NCBI GenBank assembly: GCA_944989445.1
Contig: CALYLW010001022.1
Location: forward strand, 215,579 to 279,578
Source: Ampullaceana balthica
Taxonomy: Eukaryota > Mollusca > Gastropoda > Lymnaeidae
Reading direction: 5' to 3'
DNA: 64,000 bases
The notes below the pieces were generated by a model. It did not search any database and was not told where the DNA came from. It worked only from the letters and a program-made list of their open reading frames with translations. Positions 47,001 to 56,570 of this stretch are shown here, piece by piece. Position 1 is the first letter of the stretch; each line of letters opens with the position of its first letter. A program made the position numbers and the translations under genes.

Positions 47001-48085
47001 GCCTTCAAGAACAACAGCGAGGGGATATACATACACACCAGAGCTGACGGGAGATTATTCAATATTGCCCGACTTAAAGCCAAGACCAAAATAAGGAAGA
47101 TTTTGCTGCGTGAGCTCTTATTTGCAGACGATGCCGCCTTAATATCCCACACAGCAGACGGCCTGCAGAACCTTGTATCCAGCTTCTCCGCTGCCTGCAA
47201 AGAGTTTGGCCTGACCATAAGTATAAAGAAAACCAACATTATGGCACAGGATGCTGCCTCTCTCCCGACTATCACCATTGACGACTGCAACCTGGATGCT
47301 GTTGACAGTTTTACTTATCTGGGATCAAACATCTCGAGCACCCTCTCACTGGAAGATGAGATAAGTAGTAGGATAGGGAAGGCAGCAACTGTTATGGCTA
47401 GACTGTACAAAAGAGTCTGGTCCAATGCCAAACTCACAGCAAGGACTAAGCTGCAGGTATACCAGGCCTGCGTACTGAGCACACTCCTCTATGGATGCGA
47501 GTCTTGGACCACCTATACCAGGCATGAAAGAAGGCTCAATAGCTTCCACCTCAGATGCCTGCGCCGCATCCTAGACATCAAATGGCAAGAGAAAGTCCCC
47601 AACACAGAGGTCCTGGCTCAAGCAAGCATGAGTAGTATTGCAGCAATATTAAGCCAAAGACGCCTCCGTTGGCTTGGACACGTCAAGAGGATGCAAAGTG
47701 GTCGCATACCCAAGGATGTGCTCTACAGCGAGCTGGCGACAGGGAAAAGGTCGGTTGGTCGGCCATGTCTCAGATACGTGGACATATGCAAGAGAGACAT
47801 GAAAGTAGCCAACATTGATATACAAAACTGGGAAAACCTGGCAGAGGATAGGTCCATGTGGCGGGCTATAGTGAAAGAAGGATCACTAAGAGCAGAGGAG
47901 CAAACTAGGGCAGAAGCAGTCGGGAAAAGAGCGAGGAGAAAGGCCAGGAAACACTGCCCCACTGCTTTCGTGTGTGTGTCATGCAGAAGAGACTGCCACT
48001 CAAGGATTGGTCTCATCAGCCACACCAAGAGCTGCAGATAATAAAGATAAATCTATCGTCTTTCGTAGACGGACAGATGCCATAC
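44037..48085 (+). mobile_element. LINE A: full-length non-LTR retrotransposon, about 4.05 kb
   Basis: Abrupt change from AT-rich flank to GC-richer sequence near 44037, about 680 bp of 5' untranslated region, one intact frame (44715-48041) and a 3' untranslated region of only about 45 bp. The polyadenylation-type hexamer aataaa (48040-48045) overlaps the stop codon. The 3' end (atcgtctttcg, agatgccatac) is conserved in the second copy at 59905-59955. The candidate target-site duplication is ataatatatata at 44025-44036 and 48086-48097: perfect, but low complexity, so tentative. A single ORF and a tiny 3' region fit the RTE group; the clade is my inference. Confidence 0.88.
44715..48041 (+). 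CDS. LINE A endonuclease/reverse transcriptase, 1108 aa, intact
   Basis: Would nick target DNA and copy its own RNA into the nick (target-primed reverse transcription), acting as an RNA-protein complex in the nucleus. The start is the ATG at 44715 (context caccATGt): upstream an in-frame TAG lies at 44655-44657 with no ATG between; the next ATG at 44784 (gccATGg) is an alternative 23 codons on. Apurinic-type endonuclease, about residues 60-315: SWNVRT (N67), QETR (E107), GDFNAR (D214, N216), SDH-type TDHSLV (D309, H310). Reverse transcriptase, about 570-880: LYKNKGDKSDCNNYRGISLL (602 on), FVDLTKAFD (D684), SGVKQGCVLAPTLF, LLFADDAAL (D805, D806). Then a maturase-like arm with RRLRWLGHVKRM and GKRSVGRP, and a C-terminal C2HC finger (C1087, C1090, H1103, C1107). 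All catalytic residues expected are present and no stop interrupts, so it is potentially active. No RNase H seen. Confidence 0.93.
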   Translation: MSQWIATARLKLGSPQPIRCYPAMAYLLHWVRGAQRNFSTSRPVNPAPRNKKTKDKKTPALRLASWNVRTMCPGITADLQLIDDARKTAIIDRELARLNIDIACLQETRLPESGTIKECNYTFFWQGGPMDTPRQHGVGFAIKNGLCSSIEPPTKGTNRILTIRLSTSSGLANIISAYAPTLSSSSEAKDQFYDDLNQTLASIPTNEPIYILGDFNARVRSDHMAWPTCLGYFGRGRLNENGQRLLEMCCLHGLCVTNTFFNCKAIHQVSWRHPRSKHWHQLDLIITRRTQLASVLLTRSYHSADCDTDHSLVASKVRLLPKKLYRNKNKGKPRIGICSTKNPERTAEYTQRLKEALVQMPPVDTIESKWSHLRDTIYGSAIAAFGKRERKSADWFEAHWEEMKHVTDVKRKALLAYKDRPCPETIHSLKSAKKNAQQAARHYANTYWINLSSSIQSAADRGDTKAMYENIKQATGPLTSKTAPLMSKAGEIITDRDKQLKRWIEHYLELYATINHVSTAALDDIPDLPVMEELDSLPTMVELSRAIDCLACGKAPGNDGIPPEVLKCGKEILLQPLHDLLTLCWEQGQIPQELKDANIVTLYKNKGDKSDCNNYRGISLLSIVGKAFARVALTRLQTLASCVLPESQCGFRAGRSTIDMIFSLRQLQEKCREQHMPLYIAFVDLTKAFDLVSRSGLFQILVKIGCPTHLLNIIKQFHENMQGTVCYNGATSEAFPVSSGVKQGCVLAPTLFAIFFSILLQYAFKNNSEGIYIHTRADGRLFNIARLKAKTKIRKILLRELLFADDAALISHTADGLQNLVSSFSAACKEFGLTISIKKTNIMAQDAASLPTITIDDCNLDAVDSFTYLGSNISSTLSLEDEISSRIGKAATVMARLYKRVWSNAKLTARTKLQVYQACVLSTLLYGCESWTTYTRHERRLNSFHLRCLRRILDIKWQEKVPNTEVLAQASMSSIAAILSQRRLRWLGHVKRMQSGRIPKDVLYSELATGKRSVGRPCLRYVDICKRDMKVANIDIQNWENLAEDRSMWRAIVKEGSLRAEEQTRAEAVGKRARRKARKHCPTAFVCVSCRRDCHSRIGLISHTKSCR

Positions 48086-48097
48086 ATAATATATATA

Positions 48098-49114
48098 ACA
48101 ATCAAAGTATGTATGTATGTATTTATGTCCTTTATAGCCGACTAAACCATTCATCCGATCGCCATGAAACTTTTGGAGACTTTTGAGTACGCTCCTGGGA
48201 TGGTAACTGACTACTTTTTTTGCAAAATTTAACACTCATGGGGCGCCGGGGGCCCATAATATGATTTTTTCTTATATGAGCTATATAAAAATTAGTTTAA
48301 GCGTTAGCTATTAGGTAAATTGATGGATTTTAACCAAACTTTGTATATAACAACTTGGTAGCCGATATTGAAATACTATAGGCCACTAATTTCCTAATGT
48401 CCATTTCTTCGGGGCTGGGGGCCCAAAATGTCTTTTTTTATAAACGTTTAAGATTTTATTCCCCATTCAAGTATTAAAGATCTAGATAAATATAGAGAAA
48501 TATATCCGCTATGAAATTGATTGAAATAAACAGGTGTTTTAAACTTGACATCTTGCACTAATTGGGCCCTGGGGCCCTTAATGTCATTTTTTTGCTTATA
48601 TGAGCTATATAAAAATTAGTTTATGTAATAGCTACTGAGTAAATGAATTGATCTTAACCAAACTTTGTATATAAAAACTTGGTAGCCCATATTAAAATAA
48701 AAAAGGGCACTGCACGTCTAATGTCCAATCGTTCGGGGCTGGGGGCCCCAAATGGCTTTTTTTCGAATATGTTTGAGATATTATTTGCCATTCTATTTTT
48801 AACGATCTTGAGAAATATATCAATGATGAAACTGAATTAAAATGAACAGCATGTTGAAATTTACATCTTACATCGATTGGGCCGCGGGCCCAAAATGTAT
48901 TTTTTTCGTATATGTCTGAGATATTATTTGCCATTCTATTTTTAACGATCTTGAGAAATATATCTATGATGAAACTGAATTTAAATAAAAAATGTTTTCA
49001 AAATGTATATCTTCAACCGAATGGGCCTGAGGGCCCCTTAATGTGTTTTTCCTTATCTATAGATATAACAATCAAAGTATGTATGTATGTATGTATATGT
49101 GTATGTATGTATGT

Positions 49115-49153
<39 letters not shown>

Positions 49154-49156
49154 CGA

Positions 49157-49191
<35 letters not shown>

Positions 49192-49197
49192 GGCGTG

Positions 49198-49236
<39 letters not shown>

Positions 49237-51340
49237 ATGTATGTATGTATGTATGTATGTATGTATGTATGTATGTATGTATGTATGTATGTATGTATGT
49301 ATGTATGTATGTATGTATGTATGTCCTTTATAGCTGACTAAACCATTCATCCGATCGTCGTGAAATTTTTGTAGACTGTTGACTACGCACCTGGGATGGT
49401 AACTGGCAACTTTTTTTTCTAAATTTAACACTCATATGAGCTGTATAAAAATTAGTTCAAGCGCTACCTACTGGGTAAATTGTTGGATCTTAACCAAACT
49501 TTGTATATAACAACTTGATAGCCAATATTAAAATACTATAGGGCACTGAACTCCTAATAGACATCCCTTTGGGGCTGGGGGCCCTAAAATTCCCATTTCT
49601 TAAACGTTTAAGATTTTATTCACCATTTAGTTATTAACAATCTTGACAAGTAACGTCACATGTATCCATCAGTATACAAATTGAAATGAACAGATGTTTT
49701 GAACTTTATATCTTACACTGAATGGGCCCTGGGGCCCTTAATGCCTTTTTTTGCTTATATAAGCTGTATAAATATTAGTTTATGCATTAGCTACTGAGTA
49801 TATGAATGGATCTTAACCAAAATTTGTATATAACAACTTGATATGCAATATTAAAATAACATAGAGCACTGAACTTCTAATAAAAATTTCTTTGGGGCTG
49901 GGGGCCCAAAAATTCCCATTTCTTAAACGTTTAAGATTTTATTCACAATTCAGTTATTAACAATATTGAAAAATAATGCATATGTATCCATTATTATACA
50001 AACTGAAATTAACAGATGTTTTGAACTTTATATCTTACACTGAATGGGCCCTGGGGCCCTAATGTCTTTTTTGCTTATATAAGCTGTATAAATATTAGTT
50101 TATGCATAGCTACTGAGTATATGAATGGATCTTAACCAAAATTTGAATACAAAAACTTGGTAGCCCATGTTAAAATAATATAGGGCACAGAACTTCAAAT
50201 GTCCATTCCTTCAGCGCCGGGGGCCCTAAATATCTTTTCTTCATATATGTTTAAGATATTTTTCCTCATTCAATTTTTCACGATCTTGAGGAATATAGTT
50301 TTTGAAATCAACATCTTTCAACGAAAGGACCCAGGGGCCCCTAAATGTCGATTTTTTCGTATATTTGCTGTATAAAAATTAGTATTAGCGTAAAATACTG
50401 AGAAAATTAATATATCTTGACCCATTTTAGTATAAAAAAACTCAAAGGTCTATATTTTATTACGATAGAGCACTGAACTCCAAATTTTCATTCCCTCGGG
50501 GCAGGGGGCCCAAACTGTCTTTTTTAGTAAGTGTTTAATATTTTAACGTCCATTCAATTTTTAACAATATTGAGAAATAAAAATTAATGTATGTATTTTG
50601 AAATTTATTCAAATGACCATATGTTACGCACATTATTTCTTGCAATAATTGGGCCTAGGGCCCTTAATGTCGTTTTTTGCTTATACCAGCATTATAAACA
50701 TTAGTTTATGAGTTAGCTACTGAGTAAATGATTGGATCTTAACCAAACTTTGTACATGTATACAAAAACTTGGTACCCCATATTAAAATACTTAAGGTTT
50801 CTGAACTTTTAGTGTTAATTTCTTCGGGGCTAGAGGCCCTTAATGTCTTTTTTCATATATAAAATAAGATATTTTTGCCATTCACTTTTTAACGATCTTG
50901 ATAAATATATCCCTGATGAAACTGAATTAAAATGAAAAGGTTTTGGAAATTGACATCTCGCACCGAATAGGTCAGGGCCCCCTTTATGTCCTTTTATGTC
51001 ACTATATCTATTTATATAACAATCAAAGTATGTCTGTGTGTGTGTGTGTGTGCGCGCATATCCTTTATAGCTGACTAACCCATTCACACGATCGTCATGA
51101 ACCTTTTTCGAGACTGTTTAGTATGCTCCCAGGATGGTAACTGGCTACTATTTTTTTTCGAAATTTAACACTCATGTGGCGCCGGGGGCCCATAATGTCA
51201 TGCTTTGCTTATATGAGCTATATAAAAATTAGTTGGAGCGTTAGCTACTGTGTTAATTAATGGATCTTAACTAAACTTTGTATATAAAAACTTGACAGCC
51301 AATATTAAAATACTATAGGGCAATAAACTCCTAGTATAAA
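48098..51340. repeat. Satellite of about 320-bp sub-units in larger super-units
   Basis: A head segment (acaatcaaagtatgt, a GTAT/GT microsatellite, then ccgatcg(t/c)c(g/a)tgaaa) occurs at 48098, 49068 and 51019. Between heads come sub-units of about 320 bp with tatataaaaattagttta, gatcttaaccaaactttgta and ggggctgggggccc, each diverged. The head-to-head distances, 970 and 1951 bp, are close to three and six sub-units. The third super-unit is cut short at 51340. LINE A sits directly at the left edge, probably inserted in the first head. Confidence 0.9.
49079..49324. repeat. Compound GTAT / GT / GTGC microsatellite
   Basis: About 245 bp: GTAT repeats, a GT run, seven GTGC repeats, a GT run, then about 29 GTAT repeats. 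Frames across it on both strands are artefacts. It belongs to the head of the second satellite super-unit. Confidence 0.97.
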
Positions 51341-51721
51341 ATGAAATTGACATAATATGTTAAATATTTACAGACTTTGGGCAAGGCTTCGGAAAGAAAA
51401 ACTTGACGAAACCTAACCGTCTGTTAACTCTGATAGATCAGTGTCAGTCGAACGCCCCACTGTTCCAACTGACAAAACGACTAACTGTAGTTGAATTCCT
51501 GGCACCAGAACTCAACAAGCACGGACCCCGGCCTTGGCGTGCTAATAACCATTATTTGGCTGGCCGGAAGTCGAACAGCCAAGTGGAACGGATAAGATCG
51601 CGTCAATAATTTGAATGAAGCTAAATTAAAGCTAATTTTTATTACTGGACACATCAGCTCGCGTGTCTCACGTTAGTTTGATAAGAAGCTCGAGTGTGAT
51701 GTTGGATGTTACTGGGACAGT
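51341..51721. other. Unassigned stretch
   Basis: A 68-codon plus-strand frame at 51403-51609 through a GC-richer patch; no recognisable motif, no neighbours that inform it. Confidence 0.35.
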
Positions 51722-52685
51722 TGGTGTCATGGTGGTATGTTAGGGAACAACAAGGGTGTCAGGCTGATAAGTTAGGGAACAACTATGGTGTCATGGTGGT
51801 AAGTAAGGGAACAACAAGGGTGTCATGGTGATATGTTAGGGAACAACAAAGGTGTCATGGTGGTATGTTAGGGAACAACAAGGGTGTCATGGTGGTAAGT
51901 TAGGGAACAACAAGGGTGTTATGGTGGTAAGTTAGGGAACAACAAGGGTGTCATGGTGGTAGAGTAGGTAACAACAAGGGTGTCATGGTGGTAGAGTAGG
52001 TAACAACAAGGGTGTCATGGTGGTAAGTTAGGAAACAACAAGGGTGTCATGGTGGTAGAGTAGGTAACAACAAGGGTGTCATGGTGTAGAGTAGGTAACA
52101 ACAATGGTGTAATGGTGGTAAGTTAGGGAACAACAAGGGTGTCATGGTGGTAGGTTAAGGGAACAACAAGGAGTGTCATGGTGGTAGGTTAGGGAACAAC
52201 AAAGGTGTCATGGTGGAAAGTTAGGGAACAACAAGGGTGTCATTGTGGTAAGTTAGGGAACAACAATGGTGTAATGGTGGTAAGTTAGGGAACAACAAGG
52301 GTGTCATTATGGTAAGTTAGGGAACAACAATGGTGTAATGGTGGTAAGTTAGGGAACAACAAGGGAGTCATGGTGGTAAGTTAGGGAACAACAAGGGTGT
52401 CATCGTGGTAGGTTAGGGAACAACAAGGGTGTTATGGGGGTAAGTTAGGGAACAACAAGGGTGTCGTGGTGGTAAGTTAGGGAGAAACAAGGGTGTCGTG
52501 GTGGTAAGTTAGGCAACAGCAAGGGTGACATGGTGGTAAGTTAGGGAACAACAAGGATGTCATGGTGGTAAATTAGGGAACAATAAGGGTGTCATGGTGT
52601 TAAGTTAGGGAACAACTAGGGTGTCATTGTGGTAAGTTGGGGAACAACCTAAGTATGACACTGTGATAATTTAGGGAACAAATAG
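51722..52685. repeat. 32-bp minisatellite
   Basis: About 30 copies of a 32-bp unit (ggtaagttagggaacaacaa then gggtgtcatggt) with many single-base variants and a gtagagtagg sub-type at 51960-52095. Confidence 0.95.
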
Positions 52686-53593
52686 AGAGTGTTTGGATTT
52701 GACTAAATCGCCTAATAAAAGCTGTATTATTTCTTGGAACATTTTAAATATCACGTTTTCTTAATGCAGTTCAAAATATTAAAATCAAGTTGACATTTCT
52801 TTGGAAATAAACTGACATATAATTGCATGAAAATAAATTTGAATTCTGTTACTGTCTTGGCGGTGAACTGTCGCTTAGGGTTGTAATAAATCCACGGTTC
52901 CAAACCTTGACCCGCCGATTGCCTTGATTGACGGATGTTTGATTCCATTGATCATACAACTGTAGACCAGTTGAAGTGGACTCTGACCTACGCTTCAAAG
53001 TGAGTGATTAAAGTCCCAACGCCAGGGCTGACGGTTCCATCATTCAGCTTTTTCACCGATTATATAGTACAAGCGCAATACCCGTGATACGCTACGGGGT
53101 CGGAATAATAAAAATATCAATACTTTCATATTCTCCTTTTTACCCAGGTTGAGTGGTGATAATGATATTAATGACTGCCACTACCAATGAAAATTAACCT
53201 TTAAAAGTTCACAAAGGTGCCCCTCTATACATAAAAATAATATTGCCGAAAATTACCCTCAATCTTAACCCAGTGCATTAATTTCATCTTGTTTACACCG
53301 TTTCCTTTTCACATAAAACTCAAACAATGAGGTCACTTGATATAATATTTTACGGCGAGGAACACACCACGCTCTGTTAATCTCGAAACCAAAATGATTA
53401 TGATTTTACGTCTATATTTTCAATTTTAAAAAAAGTCAAGAGTTACCGACATAGCGGTGACAGACGCGCTTAGGCGCAATATATATATAGGGATGTGTTA
53501 GACCAGCGAAGATGTACGAATGATTTAAAGTATGCTACTATTAACTCAATTATACACTAATAAAATATTTAAAAAATCTTTTTTTTAAAAAGG
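52686..53593. other. Unassigned stretch
   Basis: AT-rich; a frame of 65 codons at 52948-52751 (minus) has no motif. No element ends. Confidence 0.4.
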
Positions 53594-54003
53594 ACACGCT
53601 TTTATTTACATATAGAAAGTGCATTAAAAAGAAGAAAATAAAAAAAATTCTATGACAACAGGTGAAATGACTGAACCTATCCACTGCACATAAAAGCGTG
53701 GCGCGCTCATCATAACTCTCTATCATGTACAAGGCTGCGAAACATAAATACAAATTTGTATGAATATTAATAAACATTAAAAGTTTCAAAACTTTGATCA
53801 TAATTCATATACATGCTACTATCATATTAATTATTAATTAGAAATATTTATCTATATGCAAAATAATAGTTGCAAAGAGAAATGATTTGTGATGGGCGCC
53901 CCACGCTTTTATGTGCAGTGGATAGGTTCAGTCATTCACCTGTTATCATAAAAAAATATTTTCTTCTATTTAGTGCACTTTCTATATGTAAATAAATGCG
54001 TGT
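53594..54003. mobile_element. Foldback element with arms of about 125 bp
   Basis: The left arm (53594-53715: ggacacgcttttatttacat, then aacctatccactgcacataa) is repeated in inverted form at 53890-54003 with few differences, leaving a central region of roughly 170 bp. The outer ends match the acacgcttttattt end of the 42419-42788 family, so this looks like one end of that element duplicated in inverted orientation. Confidence 0.82.
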
Positions 54004-54615
54004 CCTTTATTTAAAATATTTTATTTTCTAGTTTTTAGTATCAAAATTTTTTAAATCAATATTTCGACATAATCAATTCAATTTAAATAGCCAAACTTCG
54101 TTGTCAATAACTTAAATGTAATAGTGGTAAAAAGATAGATTATTAATTACAAATTTATGTATTTAAAAAAAAAGTTTCCCCAACTGAAAATTGAACCCAG
54201 TACCTCCAGGTCGAAAATCCAAAACGCTAATAATTCAGCCAGCTATGCTACACAAATTTAGTTCTTTTTAAACTTATAATAAAACTCTTTACAATCAAAT
54301 TCCGGCGTCAACACATTGAAATTACTTGTATCCCTCTAGGCTCTAGGGCGAATTGAGTTATGGTTCACTGATGTGACTGATAATATAGAAATAAACTAAA
54401 ACATAAAAATGCATTAATTTAATTACGGTATATTCGATCGATCTGAAATTATGATACAATGCATTGTCATCCACGATCTATCTGTGGTAAAATTTTGAGA
54501 TCTCTAGGACCACCAGAAGTGATTTAATTGTACGTGACAAGATTTGACGCAAGGATTGATGGGAAATACAAAATATAAACTGTGTGTGTTAAAGTTAAAT
54601 AAAAGCGTAGCGTGT
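54004..54615 (-). repeat. Diverged copy of the ACACGCTTTTATTT element
   Basis: Contains the tRNA-like stretch at 54186-54250, gatcgatctgaaattatgat and gatctctaggaccac, and ends ataaaagcgtagcgtgt. Shares the internal order of the 55079-55519 copy. Confidence 0.7.
54186..54250 (-). other. tRNA-like A/B-box stretch inside TIR element
   Basis: Minus strand reads agctggctgaattattagcg, then ggattttcgacctggaggta and tgggttcaatttt: spacing and sequence resemble a tRNA D-arm, anticodon arm and T-arm (B box GGTTCAA). The acceptor stem is not paired, so it is not a tRNA gene. The equivalent is at 55145-55210. Confidence 0.5.
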
Positions 54616-54657
54616 AAATAATAAGTAAAATGTAAAAAAAATCTTTTTTTAAAAAGG

Positions 54658-55024
54658 ACACGCTTTTATTTACAAACATTTACAGACTGAAACGCGCTGA
54701 TCTCCCCTGCCCTTGATGTCAACACGGGAATTTGGTAAACGAGGGCTGGAGTGAAACCAGTGAGCCGTGGAGGTCAACTCTAGCAGACGACTGTACATTC
54801 TAAATAGTGATAAATAGAGATAAACTAAAAAATTGATTCATTTAATTACGGTAGATTCGATCGATCTGAAATTTTGATACAATGCATTGTCATCCAAGAT
54901 CTATATGTGGTAAAATTTTGAGATCTCTAGGACCATCAGAAGTGGTTTAATTTTACGTTTCAAGATTTGAAGGAAGGATGGATGGATGGCTACAACATAC
55001 AGTGTGACTTGAATAAAAGCGTGT
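54658..55024 (-). mobile_element. TIR element, ACACGCTTTTATTT ends, inverted copy
   Basis: Near-identical in order to 42419-42788 but inverted: starts acacgcttttattt, contains gagggctggagtgaaacc and gatcgatctgaaattttgat, ends aataaaagcgtgt. Flanked by the same t-rich aatctttttttaaaaagg as the other copies. Confidence 0.85.
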
Positions 55025-55078
55025 AATTATATTAATAATAAATAAGTTAAATGTAAAAAAATCTTTTTTTTAAAAAGG

Positions 55079-55519
55079 ACACGCTTTTATTTACATATAG
55101 AAATTGCACTAAATATGTATAATACAAAAAAAAACATTTTCCCCTAACTGAAAATTGAACCTCGTACCCCCATGTCGGCAATCGATCACGCTTATATTTC
55201 GGCCAGCAATACTTCATGTTGATAGTACATTTTAAAGTTATAATAATTGTATCCCTCTAGGGCGAATTGAGGCATGGTTCATTGACGCAAGTGATAATAT
55301 TTTATATAGACAAAAACTAAAAACTAAAAGTGCAATAATTTCAATACGGTACATTCGATCGATCTGAAATTTTGATACAATGCATTGTCATCCAAGATCT
55401 ATCTGTGGTAAAACTTTTAGATCTCTAGGACCATCAAAAGTGGTATAATTTTACGTTTCAAGTTTTGAAGGAAGGATTGAATACAACATACAAACATTGT
55501 GACTCAAATAAAAGCGTGT
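55079..55519 (-). mobile_element. TIR element, ACACGCTTTTATTT ends, variant with tRNA-like core
   Basis: Same ends as 54658-55024 and the same right half (gatcgatctgaaattttgat, gatctctaggaccatc), but the left half carries the tRNA-like stretch (55145-55210) in place of the gagggctgg block. Directly follows the preceding copy, giving a short tandem array. Confidence 0.8.
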
Positions 55520-56327
55520 AATAATAAATAAGTACTACTATCTCATTAATACACTTAATATGATACAAATATTTCAATCACACACTAAATATGGTACTAA
55601 AAATCTCAAGAACACATTGAATAAAGTAGTACTATCTTAATAATACACTAAATATGGTACTAATATCTCAATCGTACACCAACTATATATCTGCTATCCC
55701 AATCATACGTTAAATATGATACTACTATCTCAATCATACACAACTGAGACCATCTTTCTTCAATCATCAGAGACCATCTTTCCCAGCTCAACAGAAACCA
55801 TCTTTGATATACAGAGAGATGGAACTACGATGACTATTGACTATTGGCTTCACAAACGTAGTTTTCGCATTGTAGTTTTGCACCCGTAACTTTTAGACAT
55901 AATTGTTCATGACATTACTCAGTCAAGACCTTGCTTCAACGTTCTAGCTTTCCTTGGTCCCCGGACACTGACAGTCGCATTGATTTATAGGCAAGTCACA
56001 CAGTGTGACGTCTCAGAGAATAACGAGTCAAACTGAGGTTCACTGGTCAGCAAAGTTAGGTAGCGGTTCTCATTGGTCAGAAAAGTTAGGTAGCAGGATT
56101 TCCTATGTCTATTCAACTAGTGTTAATAATTTACTACACCATAGCACTTGGAGTCTCTGTTGTCAGCAAATGTATATTTGTATTGTTTACATGCTTTTAT
56201 TTACGACACATTATATTTCCTACATGAACTGAAACGACAAGTCTCACAAAAGTCCATTTGATAAATAGTTTGACGTACGGATAACTAATTTGATACTTGG
56301 ATTGTGTATCTGACACTAGGATAACTG
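55520..56327. other. Unassigned stretch with loose repeats
   Basis: At 55525-55740 a degenerate unit of about 33 bp recurs (atctcaatcatacactaaat). At 55740-55810 accatcttt recurs three times. A 75-codon frame at 56005-56232 has a local duplication (cactggtcag...aagttaggtagc). No family recognised. Confidence 0.45.
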
Positions 56328-56341
56328 ATGTGACACTTGTA

Positions 56342-56403
56342 TAAATGATGTTAATCAGACATGAAGGGCAGACGTGAAGGGCAGACGTGAAGGGCAGACG
56401 TGA
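56342..56403. repeat. 13-bp short tandem repeat beside LINE A copy 2
   Basis: gaagggcagacgt is repeated three times and runs into gaagggcagcc, the first bases of the inverted LINE A segment. The last copy therefore matches LINE A itself, suggesting local slippage at the integration junction. Confidence 0.75.
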
Positions 56404-56570
56404 AGGGCAGCCTATTTTTTAAAAAGGATTTCGAAAAGGCCACTTCTGTTTACAAGATCATAACCTTGAATGAGGATGACAAACGCGATGTCTAAACAAA
56501 TATGTTGCTCTCTGCATTTCTCCTGCTGCTGGCGCAGAGAGCAGATCACGCTTATGTTTGACCATGATAT

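Noticed and set aside
44816..48028. Several antisense frames of 66-132 codons within LINE A
   Set aside because: Shadows of the sense coding region; no independent motifs.
48912..49431. Frames of 96-141 codons across the GTAT/GT tract
   Set aside because: Microsatellite translation (MYVC, THIH repeats), on both strands.
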